A stretch of DNA of 56,254 nucleotides from Calditrichota bacterium (GTDB taxonomy: Bacteria; Electryoneota; Electryoneia; Electryoneales; Electryoneaceae), in contig JAANWZ010000044.1 in assembly GCA_018263585.1 (NCBI GenBank), positions 702 to 56,955 on the forward strand, written 5' to 3'. Positions 1 to 9,829 of this stretch are shown in pieces. Position numbers and translations under genes: made by a program. Each line of letters begins with the position of its first letter. Position 1 is the stretch's first letter. Below the pieces are notes generated by a model. It had not been told where the DNA came from and did no database searches. It was given only the letters and a program-made list of their open reading frames with translations.

Positions 1-10
1 CGGACTGTCG

Positions 11-562
11 ATGGCCTCGATCGCGAGCAACAACGGGCTCGCGATCAAGGCGGCCCGTTACCGGCGCGGGGTGCAGGCGGTGCTTTATTACAACCCGGAC
101 GCGCGCGCGGTCACGTTGCAGGCCGGGATGCGCAAGGACGGCTCCCCGCTGCTCAACCTCGAACGTGTCGCGAAACGGCTGCGCGCGGCGGAAATCGTGC
201 GCCGGAAAGGCAACGGCGCGAAGCTGCCGGGCGACCTCGGCCGCGTCGGCATGTTCCAGGGCTGGTTCCTGCACCCGTCGAAACGCCTGATCAACCGCGG
301 TTCGCCGAAGGCGCCGGACGTCGAACCGTCCGCGCTCGAATGGCCGGAGATCATCGAGCTCGTGCGCGGCGACCTCCGCCCCGACGACAGGATGCCCGAC
401 TGGTTCTGCCCGGACGACCGCTGCCTGATGGAGAAGTGCACCTTCTTCCCGCTGATGCTGCTCAACTGCAGGCTGCACCGCGAGCGCAAGCAGACAAATC
501 CGAAACCCGGCACGCTCGGGGACCTGTTCCCCGACGAACTGAGAAAACGACCCGGAAACTAG
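11..562 (+). CDS. hypothetical protein (possibly the 3' part of a longer gene starting upstream); stop codon lies in an inverted repeat
   Basis: ORF of 183 aa with codon usage like neighbours; window edge at 5' side; TAG at 560-562 lies inside the 554-585 repeat arm. Confidence 0.5.
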   Translation: MASIASNNGLAIKAARYRRGVQAVLYYNPDARAVTLQAGMRKDGSPLLNLERVAKRLRAAEIVRRKGNGAKLPGDLGRVGMFQGWFLHPSKRLINRGSPKAPDVEPSALEWPEIIELVRGDLRPDDRMPDWFCPDDRCLMEKCTFFPLMLLNCRLHRERKQTNPKPGTLGDLFPDELRKRPGN

Positions 563-651
563 GGACAGACCCCTGTTTTGCGTGAAGTCGAGCACAAACA
601 CGCAAGTTTGTTCCGCAAATCACGCAAAATAGGGGTCTGTCCCTAGTTTCC
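554..651. repeat. 98-bp inverted repeat (32-bp arms, one mismatch)
   Basis: ggaaactagggacagacccctgttttgcgtga (554-585) vs tcacgcaaaataggggtctgtccctagtttcc (620-651). Confidence 0.9.
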
Positions 652-731
652 GCGCCGCCCGCCCACCGTTGTCCCGCGGGACCGCAGCGGGCTATACTCT
701 CTCAGCCCGTCTCGCAAGCGCTGGTTCCGCC

Positions 732-1646
732 ATGGCCCTCACACGACCGCGACGACCGCTTTTCCCGCTGATCATCTCCGCCGTCATCCTCCCCGGCGCG
801 CTGGCCGCGCAGATGATCGAGCTGGATCCACTCCCCGAGTTGCGCGGAACGCCGCCGTCGCCAGAGGTCGGACGCGTGATCGCCGTCGACTTCCACCCCG
901 AGGGCGGCGTCGTCCTTCTCGAAAACGCGAACCTGCGCCTGCTCCAGTACGACCGCGCCGGGAGGTTTGTCACCGAGGCCGGCGGATTCGGGTTCGAACA
1001 GGGCGGCCTCCGCGGCGCGAAGGACATCACCGCCGCCGGGTTCGAGATCTGGATCGCCGACCCGTTCGCCGGGTTCATCGCGCGCTATGACGCGTGGCTC
1101 GCGCCGCTCGACCCGTGGACCGGGGCGAGACAACGCGGCTCGGAAGTTCCGTTCGAACGTCCTGTGTCGGTGGCGCGCGCGGGCAGCGGTGACGTCGTCG
1201 TGCTCGAATCCGACCGCGCGGAGGCGCTCCTGATCGACCCGCAGGGCCGGCTCGTCGAACGGATCGGCGCGTTCGGCGAACTGCCCGAGGGGTTTATCGA
1301 ACCGCGCCGGGTCGAGATCTCCCGCTCCGGGACAATCGCGGTCGCCGACCCCGGACGCGGCGCGGTGCACCTGTTCGACCGGTTCGGGTCCCCGCGCGGG
1401 CACAGGCCGTGGACCGGCGGCGGCGAAGGCCCGACCTCCATCGCGTGGATGGGCGATTCGCTCTGGGTCGGCGGAGCCGGGCGGGTCGTGCTCCTGGACG
1501 AACGCGGGCGGACGGTGCTTTCGCTCGCGCGCGACAGCGCCGGCGGGCCTGTCCGCGATCTCGCGTGCGACGGCTCCCGGCTCGCGGTCGCCGCCGGATC
1601 GACCGTGCGCCGGTTCCGCATCGTCCGCCTCCCCGGCCAGGAGTGA
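732..1646 (+). CDS. secreted beta-propeller (NHL/6-bladed type) protein
   Basis: Signal peptide MALTRPRRPLFPLIISAVILPGALAAQ; repeated VAVDFHPEG/ISRSGTIAVADPGRGAVHLFDRFG blades. Confidence 0.65.
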   Translation: MALTRPRRPLFPLIISAVILPGALAAQMIELDPLPELRGTPPSPEVGRVIAVDFHPEGGVVLLENANLRLLQYDRAGRFVTEAGGFGFEQGGLRGAKDITAAGFEIWIADPFAGFIARYDAWLAPLDPWTGARQRGSEVPFERPVSVARAGSGDVVVLESDRAEALLIDPQGRLVERIGAFGELPEGFIEPRRVEISRSGTIAVADPGRGAVHLFDRFGSPRGHRPWTGGGEGPTSIAWMGDSLWVGGAGRVVLLDERGRTVLSLARDSAGGPVRDLACDGSRLAVAAGSTVRRFRIVRLPGQE

Positions 1647-1648
1647 CC

Positions 1649-4600
1649 GTGGCCGGACGCGGGGAGAGGAGACAGGCCGTGCTGCGCGGACAACGGGCCG
1701 GTGCGATCGCCGGACTGTCGCTCGCGATGATGCTCATTCCGTTCTCGCACGCGGCTGAAGGAGGTCCGGCTCCGATTCCGGGCTGGAGCGAAAACACGAC
1801 CCTCAGCTTACCCGGACCTTCTTCACTTCACCCGGCAAACGAACGCCGGGCTGCGTTCAGAATGACGCGGAATGGCGCCCTTTTCGACGAGAAACCGCCC
1901 GCCGCCGGCAGCGAGCCGCCGGCAGCCGAACCCGGCGTGTTTTCCGGCACTGTGCCGGTTGACAGCACCGGCCGCGCGCGGCTGCCGCACCGGGCGATCG
2001 ACCCGGCGACGTTCGTCGCGGTCAACTCCGCCGGCGACACGCTGTCCGCGGGCGACTACACGCTCGACGCGACCCGGGGCGTACTGCATCTGCCGGCCGG
2101 GCCGGACACGCTGCACGTGCGCTACCGGTATCTGCCCGGCGCGGAGCCGGACACGGTGCAGTTTCAGCGTCCGCTCCCGATCGCGGTCGTCGATTCGCTG
2201 CTCGCCGGCCGTGATGTTGTCTCGCTGCCGGAGCGCGAGCCGTTCGAACCGCCCGCCCGCGGGTTCGCGTCGAGCCTGCGCCGGAGCGGGCACATCACCC
2301 GCGGAGTGCGCGTCGGCACCGGCCGCGATGTCAGCCTCGAATCCGGCCTCCGTCTTTCGCTCGAGGGTCGGCTCGCGCATGACGTCGAGGTGAACGCACT
2401 GCTCGACGACCGCAACCTGCCGGTCGCGCCGGAGGGGACGAGCCGCCGTCTCGACGAGATCGACCAGGTGTACGTCGAGATCCGCACCGGCCGCGGCGAG
2501 GGCCGGTTCGGCGATTACCGGCTGCAGACCGGCGCGGGCCGATACGGCACGTTCGACCGCCGGCTCGAGGGCGGGCGCGTCTCCTGGGACGGGCCGGACC
2601 TACAGGGTACAGCCGCCGGCGCGGTCACGCGCGCCGTGTTTCACACGAACCGGTTCCGCGGCGCCGATGGCGTGCAGGGCCCGTACCGGCTCACCGGCCG
2701 TGACGGCGAGCGCGACTTCCTCGTGATCGGCGGCAGCGAGAAGGTGTGGGTGGACGGCGTGCTCCGCCAGCGCGGGGCGGCCGCCGACTACACGATCGAC
2801 TACTCTCGCGGCGAGATCACGTTCACCCCGTCGTTTCCGATCAGCTCCGAGTCGCGCATCGAGGTCGATTTCGAATACTCGCCGGAGGCGTATCCGCGCA
2901 ACCTGTACGCGGGCGAGGCGTCGTGGCGGCACCCGTCCGACCGGTTCCGCGCGTCCGTCGTCGTCACGCAGGAGGGGGATGACCCGGACCGGCCGTTCGG
3001 GTTCGAGATGACGCCTGCGATCGAGAATGAGCTCGCGAACGCGGGCGACCGCGAAGGCCGCGTGCTCGTCTCCGGAGCGGAGCAGGTCGAGCCCGACGAA
3101 GCCGACTACACGCGCGCGGACACGACGTGGGTGGACGGCGAAACCTACGAGATCTTCGTATTCGTCGAGCCGGACGAGCACGGCGGCCCGCGCGGCGACT
3201 GGCGCGTGCCGTTCAGCGAGCTCGGCGCCGGCGAGGGCGACTACACGCGCGAATACGACCCGCTGTTCGGCCTCTATCGCTACGAATGGGTCGGCCCCGG
3301 GCAGGGCGCGTACGTCGCGAAGCGGACGCTTCCGCTGCCGGAGCGCCGCCGTCACGCAGCAGTCTCGTTCGTCGCCGGCGAACACGACAACGTCACCCTG
3401 CACGCCGACCTCGGAGTCTCCGAGGTGGACGCGAACGTGCTCTCCGCACGTGGCGACCGCGACAACCTCGGCGTCGCGCAGCAGTACCGGCTCGAGATCA
3501 CACCGTTCGGCGAAACCGACTCCCGCGCGCCGTTGCGGCTGTCCGGATCCTATCGCAACGAGCCCGGCCGCTACCGGCCCGCGACGCGCACGAAGCAGGT
3601 CGAGTTCGACCGCCGCTGGGGGCTCGATACCGCCTACGCCGCGTTCGACGAGCAGGAGGCCGAACTTCGTCTCGACGCGCGGCCGCTATCCGGGCTCAAC
3701 GTTGCAGGAGGCGGCGGATACCTCGAACGAGGAGACAGACGCAACCTGCGCTACGACGCGGGCGCGTCGTACACAGGTGATCGGTTCGCCGCCGATGCGT
3801 TCGCCGAACACGTCCGCAACCGTGACGGCGCGTCCGCTGCGGAGAGCGACTGGACACGCGCGCGAGCGCAGGCGTCGGGGCGGATCGCCGGCCTGTTCGC
3901 CCCCGGAATCGATGGCGAGTGGGAACTGCGCGACGCGATCTCCGGCGACAGTTCGTTCACCGGCCACCGCTACCAGCGCGCCCGCGCGAAGCTCGGCCTG
4001 GTCCGCTGGCGCGCGCACTCCGGAGAGCTCTACTACGAGCGCCGCCGCCGTGACACGCAAACCGCGTCCGCCCGCTACGACGAGCTCTACCGCCAGCAGG
4101 GATACGGTCTGCGCTGGGATGTGCGCCCGGCGGCCGCCGCGTGGCGGACACGCGTCGAATTGAGCCATTCCGACAAGCGGTTCTCGCTCGCCGACAGCGC
4201 CGATCTGACCACCGACCTCGCGTCGATCTCCGCCGGCTACGCCCCGCTCGCCGGCGCGTTCACCGCGGAGGGAAACTACCAGCTCAGCCGCACGATCACA
4301 CGCCCGAGCGCGCTGATCGCGTACACCGTGCCCGCGGGCGAGGGCGACTACATCCGCGTGGACGGTGAATACGTGTATGATCCCGAGATCGGCGACATCA
4401 TCCTCCGCCCGGAACCGACCGGGGACGCGCTCCCGACCACCGACCTCTCCGCCGCGCTCAACCTCGACTGGTCGCCACACCGACTCCCCGGCGGACGCGG
4501 GCGCCGGGAAGGCTTCGGCTGGGAGGACGTTTCGCTGGTCACGCAGCTCGAGGCGCACGAGGTGACACGCTGGCCGAACCCGTCCGACATCTACCTGCTC

Positions 4601-5269
4601 GACCTCGCCTCGTTTCAAACCGACTCGACTGTGGAGGGAGAGCTCAGCCTCGTCCAGGACATCTACCTGTTCCGTTCGTCGCGCAACGGCAACCTGCGCC
4701 TGCGCTACCTCGCGGAGAAGCGGCTGAGCAACCTGTACCTGACCGGCGCGGAACGGTACGGGCGTGACGTGTGGAACCTGCGCGCGCGCACCCCGCTCGG
4801 GCCCGACAACGATCTTGAGCTCGAAACCGAATACGAGCGGCTCGTGAAACGCCTCTCACGGCAGGGGCGGACGGAGTGGTTCCGGATGCTGCGCGCGCGC
4901 GGGGAGGTCGGCTGGAACGCGACGCGCGCGTGGCGGTTCACGTTCGAGCTCGGCGGGCTGCTCGACCATGACATCCGCGCCGGGGAAAACGTGACCGGGC
5001 TGTCGCTGGCGCCTGGGGTGATCTTCGCCGCGCGTGACCGCGGGCGCGTGAGCGCGGATTTCGAGGCGCTCTGGGTCGAGACGAACCTCGCGCGCGTCCC
5101 GTTCGAGCTCGCGAACGGCCGCCCGAAAGGCCGCAACGGGCGGGGCAACCTGCGCGCGGAGTACCGGATCGGCGAACACCTCACCGCGCGCGCGACGTGG
5201 TCCGTCCGCCTCGACGAGGGCCGGGAACCGATCCACGTCGCCCGCGTCGAAATGAGCGCGTTCTTCTGA
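1649..5269 (+). CDS. large outer-membrane beta-barrel-type protein
   Basis: GTG start 3 nt after the previous stop; signal-like AGAIAGLSLAMMLIPFSHA; DYTIDYSRGEITFTPSFPISSESRIEVDFEYS motifs; C-terminal alternating strands ending in Phe (ARVEMSAFF). Confidence 0.65.
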   Translation: MAGRGERRQAVLRGQRAGAIAGLSLAMMLIPFSHAAEGGPAPIPGWSENTTLSLPGPSSLHPANERRAAFRMTRNGALFDEKPPAAGSEPPAAEPGVFSGTVPVDSTGRARLPHRAIDPATFVAVNSAGDTLSAGDYTLDATRGVLHLPAGPDTLHVRYRYLPGAEPDTVQFQRPLPIAVVDSLLAGRDVVSLPEREPFEPPARGFASSLRRSGHITRGVRVGTGRDVSLESGLRLSLEGRLAHDVEVNALLDDRNLPVAPEGTSRRLDEIDQVYVEIRTGRGEGRFGDYRLQTGAGRYGTFDRRLEGGRVSWDGPDLQGTAAGAVTRAVFHTNRFRGADGVQGPYRLTGRDGERDFLVIGGSEKVWVDGVLRQRGAAADYTIDYSRGEITFTPSFPISSESRIEVDFEYSPEAYPRNLYAGEASWRHPSDRFRASVVVTQEGDDPDRPFGFEMTPAIENELANAGDREGRVLVSGAEQVEPDEADYTRADTTWVDGETYEIFVFVEPDEHGGPRGDWRVPFSELGAGEGDYTREYDPLFGLYRYEWVGPGQGAYVAKRTLPLPERRRHAAVSFVAGEHDNVTLHADLGVSEVDANVLSARGDRDNLGVAQQYRLEITPFGETDSRAPLRLSGSYRNEPGRYRPATRTKQVEFDRRWGLDTAYAAFDEQEAELRLDARPLSGLNVAGGGGYLERGDRRNLRYDAGASYTGDRFAADAFAEHVRNRDGASAAESDWTRARAQASGRIAGLFAPGIDGEWELRDAISGDSSFTGHRYQRARAKLGLVRWRAHSGELYYERRRRDTQTASARYDELYRQQGYGLRWDVRPAAAAWRTRVELSHSDKRFSLADSADLTTDLASISAGYAPLAGAFTAEGNYQLSRTITRPSALIAYTVPAGEGDYIRVDGEYVYDPEIGDIILRPEPTGDALPTTDLSAALNLDWSPHRLPGGRGRREGFGWEDVSLVTQLEAHEVTRWPNPSDIYLLDLASFQTDSTVEGELSLVQDIYLFRSSRNGNLRLRYLAEKRLSNLYLTGAERYGRDVWNLRARTPLGPDNDLELETEYERLVKRLSRQGRTEWFRMLRARGEVGWNATRAWRFTFELGGLLDHDIRAGENVTGLSLAPGVIFAARDRGRVSADFEALWVETNLARVPFELANGRPKGRNGRGNLRAEYRIGEHLTARATWSVRLDEGREPIHVARVEMSAFF
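1811..1870 (+). repeat. dispersed intergenic repeat module located in frame inside the OMP CDS
   Basis: cccggaccttcttcacttcacccggcaaacgaacgccgggctgcgttcagaatgacgcgg; closely matches 33184-33239 and 37035-37087. Confidence 0.8.
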
Positions 5270-5342
5270 GTAACCGCAGCGTGCGCTTTCGAGTGGAAGA
5301 GCGGGGAGAGACCCGCCCTTCGCGTCAGTCGGCGCGCCTCGC

Positions 5343-5690
5343 AGTGTCATCCTGAACCCGCAGCGCCGGTCTGTTTCAGCGCGCCCCGCAGTGTCATCCT
5401 GAACCGCGCCGCCGTTTGTTCTTGTTGAAGCGGCGCGAGTGAAGGATCTACCGGCAAGAACGTCCCGGAGGTGGTATTGATATGACCGTTGGGCGGAGTA
5501 TCCGGTAGATCCTTCACCCTTCGCGCCAAACAGACGCCGCTTCGGGTTCAGGATGACACAATCCGCCTTTTTTGGTCGAGATCCTCCACCCTTCGCGCCG
5601 AAACGGACCGGCGCTTCGGGTTCCGGATGACACAGGTGGGGCGCCAAACTGATCGCGCTTCGGGTTCATGATGACGCGGACGGCGCGCTG
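5343..5690. repeat. cluster of REP-like GTCATCCTGAACC...GGATCT units in both orientations
   Basis: gtgtcatcctgaacc at about 5344 and 5391; gtagatccttcacccttcgcgcc...gggttcaggatgacac at about 5505-5560; a further inverted copy at about 5580-5635. Confidence 0.75.
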
Positions 5691-6024
5691 CTCTTCTGTG
5701 TTGCCCGTGCGGGCTTGCCCGCGCAGCTGAACCGACTCTGAGTGGAGCCCGGCCTGCAAGCAGGCGCGGGGCATAGGAAGCTTGTCCCACCGTGCGCGGA
5801 ATACGGTCTCAAGCCGCAAGCCTCAGGTTCGCCCCCACACGGAACATGGCGGGCGCCCCGTTCCACTCCCACCGATCACGTCTCTCACCCGCTTTTGCTC
5901 GCGCGCGCGGGCCGTTATCTTTGTTCCACGATTCACATGATGGCGAAGACCCCGCCCGTCGCAGCCGCGATTTCACCGGCTGCAACCCTGGTTCCGGCGG
6001 AACGATCACCCGGGAGGGCTGCCT

Positions 6025-7080
6025 GTGAGCAGGCGGATTCTCGTGCTCAATCCGGGCACGACATCGACGAAAGTCGCGGTGTTCGAGGAGACGCGCGAGC
6101 TGTGGCGCGACACGATCGAGCACGACAGCGCGACGCTGCACGGGTTCGATTCAGTCGCCGTTCAGCTCGACTACCGTCACCGGCTGATCCAGGCGGCGAT
6201 CCCGGCCGATCGGCGCGAGTGGACGGCCGTGGTCGGACGCGGCGGCCTGCTCCGCCCGGTCGAGGGCGGCACGTATGCGGTCAACGAGACGATGCTCACC
6301 GATGTGATCGAGGCCCGGCACGGCGAGCACGCGTCCAACCTCGGCCCGTTGCTCGCCGACCGGTTCGCGCGCGAGGTCGGCGTCGAGGCGTACGTCGTCG
6401 ATCCGGTGACCACGGACGAGTTCGGCCCGCTCCCGCGGATCAGCGGCGTGCCCGGCATCGAACGCAAGTGCCGCGCGCACGCGCTCAACATCAAGGCCGT
6501 CGCCCGGCGGGTGGCGGCGGAACTCGCGATTCCGTTCGCACGGTCGCGGTTTGTCGTCGCCCACCTCGGCGGCGGGGTCTCGATCGCCGCGCTCGCGGGC
6601 GGGCGGATCGAGGACGTCAACGACGCCCTGCTCGGGATGGGCCCGTTCAGCCCGGAACGCGCCGGCGCGCTCCCGCTCCGGGGAGTGCTCGATCTTGTCC
6701 GCGACAAAGGACTCGACGAGACGAAGGCTATCTTCAGCAGGCGGAGCGGGTTCGCCGGCTACTTCGGCACCGCCGACCTGCGCGAGGTCGAGGCGATGAT
6801 CGACGCCGGCAACGAGCTCGCCGCGCTCGTGTTCGAGGCGATGCTCTATCAGGTCGCGAAGGAGATCGGCGCGTGCGCGGCCGTGCTCGCGGGCGACCTG
6901 CACGGCGTGATCCTCACCGGCGGGCTCGCTCATTCGCAGCGGCTGTGCGAGCATCTCAGGCCGCGAATCGACTGGCTGCCCGGCGGCGTCCACACCCACC
7001 CCGGCGAACAGGAAATGCGCGCGCTCGCGGAAGGCGCGCTCCGTGTGCTCGAGGGCGAGGAGACTGCAAAGAGCTATTGA
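6025..7080 (+). CDS. buk: butyrate kinase (acetate/butyrate kinase family)
   Basis: RILVLNPGTTSTKVAVFE N-terminus; VAHLGGGVSIAALAGGRIEDVNDALLGMGPFSPERAGALP; ILTGGLA. Confidence 0.9.
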   Translation: MSRRILVLNPGTTSTKVAVFEETRELWRDTIEHDSATLHGFDSVAVQLDYRHRLIQAAIPADRREWTAVVGRGGLLRPVEGGTYAVNETMLTDVIEARHGEHASNLGPLLADRFAREVGVEAYVVDPVTTDEFGPLPRISGVPGIERKCRAHALNIKAVARRVAAELAIPFARSRFVVAHLGGGVSIAALAGGRIEDVNDALLGMGPFSPERAGALPLRGVLDLVRDKGLDETKAIFSRRSGFAGYFGTADLREVEAMIDAGNELAALVFEAMLYQVAKEIGACAAVLAGDLHGVILTGGLAHSQRLCEHLRPRIDWLPGGVHTHPGEQEMRALAEGALRVLEGEETAKSY

Positions 7081-7105
7081 ATTGCCGGTCGGTAGAAGGA
7101 GATTC

Positions 7106-7257
7106 ACGCAAACCTGATTCTCGTACGTACCACGTAGGGGTGTGAGGTGAATAGCGTGCGGCTTCAGCCGCACGGGAAGGGAAATAGACGCAAACCCGAT
7201 TATCGCGGCACCCCGTAGGGGTGTGAGGTGAATAGCGTGCGGCTTCAGCCGCACGGA
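7106..7257. repeat. left transposase-flanking repeats (two units)
   Basis: cgtaggggtgtgaggtgaatagcgtgcggcttcagccgcacgg twice, with cacgcaaacctgattctcgtac / gacgcaaacccgattatc. Confidence 0.85.
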
Positions 7258-7322
7258 CCAGATCCAGCACAGCTTTGCGCGTCCTGTAGGGACGCCGCAT
7301 CCTCGAAACCCGAGAGGCGTCA

Positions 7323-7769
7323 ATGAAATCGTATAGGCAAACACTGGTTCACATCGTGTTCGCGACACGTCACCGTCAACCGGTTTTATCGAAAGAAAAC
7401 CGCGAACGGCTGTACCGTTATATCTGGGGCATTTGCAGACAGAAAGAATGCCGTCTCCACCGCATTGGCGGATACGACGAACACGTCCACATTCTTATCA
7501 GTCTTCATCCTTCAATATCTCTCGCTAACTTCGTGCAATTGATCAAGGGGCGTTCCTCGCATTGGATAACCGACGAATCCGTATTTCCCGGGTTTGTTCG
7601 GTGGCAGCGAGGTTACTCCGCGTTCAATGTGTGTTATAAAGAGCGTTCCAGGGTAGTCGAATATATTAAGAACCAGGAAGAGCATCATCATTCTGTCTCG
7701 TTTTTGGAAGAATACAGGGATCTGTTGGAGGACGCGGGCTTTGAGATGGACGAACGTTACCTTCCGTAG
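7323..7769 (+). mobile_element. IS200/IS605-like Y1 transposase (REP-associated RAYT type)
   Basis: VHIVFATRHRQPVLS; HUH-like HVHILI; QRGYSAFNVCYKERSRVVEYIKNQEEHHHSVSFLEEY. Confidence 0.9.
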
Positions 7770-7867
7770 CGCCGCCCCTACAGGGCGGGGGATCGATGGT
7801 TATTCCGATTCGTGTGGCTGAAGCCACACGCTATCTATCTAAAGCCCGTACGGGGCTGGCGAAGATA

Positions 7868-7965
7868 TACGCAAACCTGATTCTCGTACCCGCCCCGTAG
7901 TGGTGTGCGGTTAATCGCGTGTGGCTTCAGCCGCACGGGAAGGGAAATAGACGCAAACCCGTTAT
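7868..7965. repeat. right transposase-flanking repeat (direct copy of 7106-7205)
   Basis: acgcaaacctgattctcgtac...ggcttcagccgcacgggaagggaaatagacgcaaacccg. Confidence 0.85.
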
Positions 7966-7990
7966 TGTACTTCGCGGAAGGAAAATGTGA

Positions 7991-9829
7991 ATGGATCAAA
8001 CCCGTAGATACGGCGACGGCGCGAAATCGAACAAACTCCTCCAGTTCGGCAACGAGGCGATCGCGCACGGCGCGCGCGAGGCGGGCTGCTACTTCGCCGC
8101 CGCCTATCCCGGCACGCCTTCCACCGAGATCCTCGAGATCTTCCGCACCTTCCCCGGCATCTTCGCGAAGTGGTCGCCGAACGAGAAGGTCGCGGTCGAG
8201 GTCGGGATCGGTTCGTCGCTCACCGGCACGCGCACGATGGTGACGATGAAACACGTCGGCGTGAACGTCGCGATGGACCCGCTGATGACGTTCACCTACA
8301 CCGGTGTCGTCGGCGGGTTCGTGCTCGTCGCAGCGGACGACCCGGCGATGCACTCGTCCCAGAACGAGCAGGACAGCCGCGTGCTCGCGAAGTTCATGAA
8401 GGCGCCCGTGTTCGACCCCGCGACCAGCCAGCAGGCGCACGATTTCACGAAACTCGCGTTCGACGTCTCCGAGCGGTTCAACACGCCGGTGATGGTGCGG
8501 GAAACGACCCGGATCGCGCACGCGAAAGGGCTCGTCGAACTCGGGGAATGGGCCGAGCCGGTGCGCGGCGAGCGGATGAAGCGCGACATCGAGCGGTTCG
8601 TGATGATGCCCAATTTCGCGCGCCCGCGCCATCCGTTCGTGGAAGAACGCTCGCTGAAGCTGCTCGATTTTTCCAACGAGTGGGAGGGCAACCGTCTCGA
8701 GCTGAATGACCGCCGAATCGGGTTCATCACTGCCGGCGTCGCCACGAACTACATCGAGGAGCTGATGCCGGACGCGTCCTACCTCAGGGTCGGGCTCGCG
8801 TGGCCGTTCCCGGTGGAAAAGGCGCGCGCGCTCGTGGAGCACTGCGACCGCGTGCTCGTCGTCGAGGAGCTCGAACCGTTCATGGAGGAGGAGGCGAAGA
8901 TCGCCGGGCTCCCGGTCGAGGGCAAGGCGTACTTCCCGCGCGTCGGCGAGTTCGACCTCGACGCCGTCGCCGCCGGGTTGAAGAAGGCCGGCCTGCTTGA
9001 TGAGACGTTCGCGATGCCGGAACCGGCGGAAGTTGTTGCGCGCCCGCCGGTTCTCTGCGCCGGCTGCCCGCACCGCGGCATCTACATGGCGCTGCGCAAG
9101 ATCAACGCGGACGTCTATGGCGACATCGGCTGCTACACGCTCGCCGCGCTCCCGCCGCTCGAAACGATGCACACCTGCTTCTGCATGGGCGCCTCGATCG
9201 GGAACGCGATCGGCGCGAAGCTGACGGAAACGAAGCCCCGCCACCCGACAGTCGCAGTGATCGGCGACTCCACATTCTACCACGGCGGCATCACCGGCCT
9301 GCTCGACGTGGTCACGAGCCGGGCGAACATCACGGTCGTGATCGTGGACAACAGCATCACCGCGATGACGGGTGGGCAGCATCACCCGGGCACCGACCGC
9401 GACCTGATGGGCAACGAGGCGAAGCATGTCCCGATCGAGCAGGTGGTGAAAGGTCTCGGTGTGGAAAAACTGATCGTGCTCGACACCTATGACTACCAGA
9501 ACGCGGTCGATCAACTGAGGTCGGCGGTGCGGTTCGAGGGGCCGGCGGTAGTGATCGCACGACGGCCGTGCGCGCTGTTCCCGACCAAGATCAAGCCGGA
9601 GCCGTACGCCGTCATCGAGCACGCGTGCACCGGCTGCGGCAACTGCTTCCGCATCGGCTGCCCCGCGATTTTCGATTCCGGAAAGAAGACGGAACGCGGG
9701 CTCGCGATCGCGACGATCGATGCGGACGCCTGCACCGGCTGCACGCTCTGCGAACAGGTGTGCAAGGACGATGCGATCTTCCCGCTCGCCGAATTGAACA
9801 AGAAGCGGGAGCAGGAGGTGCAGGTATGA
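7991..9829 (+). CDS. iorA: indolepyruvate ferredoxin oxidoreductase alpha subunit
   Basis: Pyruvate:ferredoxin-oxidoreductase-like N-terminus; CAGCPHRG; TPP region GDSTFYHGGITGLLDVVTS; two 4Fe-4S motifs CTGCGNCFRIGCP and CTGCTLCEQVC. Confidence 0.93.
   Translation: MDQTRRYGDGAKSNKLLQFGNEAIAHGAREAGCYFAAAYPGTPSTEILEIFRTFPGIFAKWSPNEKVAVEVGIGSSLTGTRTMVTMKHVGVNVAMDPLMTFTYTGVVGGFVLVAADDPAMHSSQNEQDSRVLAKFMKAPVFDPATSQQAHDFTKLAFDVSERFNTPVMVRETTRIAHAKGLVELGEWAEPVRGERMKRDIERFVMMPNFARPRHPFVEERSLKLLDFSNEWEGNRLELNDRRIGFITAGVATNYIEELMPDASYLRVGLAWPFPVEKARALVEHCDRVLVVEELEPFMEEEAKIAGLPVEGKAYFPRVGEFDLDAVAAGLKKAGLLDETFAMPEPAEVVARPPVLCAGCPHRGIYMALRKINADVYGDIGCYTLAALPPLETMHTCFCMGASIGNAIGAKLTETKPRHPTVAVIGDSTFYHGGITGLLDVVTSRANITVVIVDNSITAMTGGQHHPGTDRDLMGNEAKHVPIEQVVKGLGVEKLIVLDTYDYQNAVDQLRSAVRFEGPAVVIARRPCALFPTKIKPEPYAVIEHACTGCGNCFRIGCPAIFDSGKKTERGLAIATIDADACTGCTLCEQVCKDDAIFPLAELNKKREQEVQV

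Noticed and set aside
5742-7145. 467-aa plus-strand ORF
   Set aside because: Out-of-frame shadow of buk; begins in repeat sequence.
7835-9622. 595-aa minus-strand ORF
   Set aside because: Antisense to iorA, with its end read through the repeat region.
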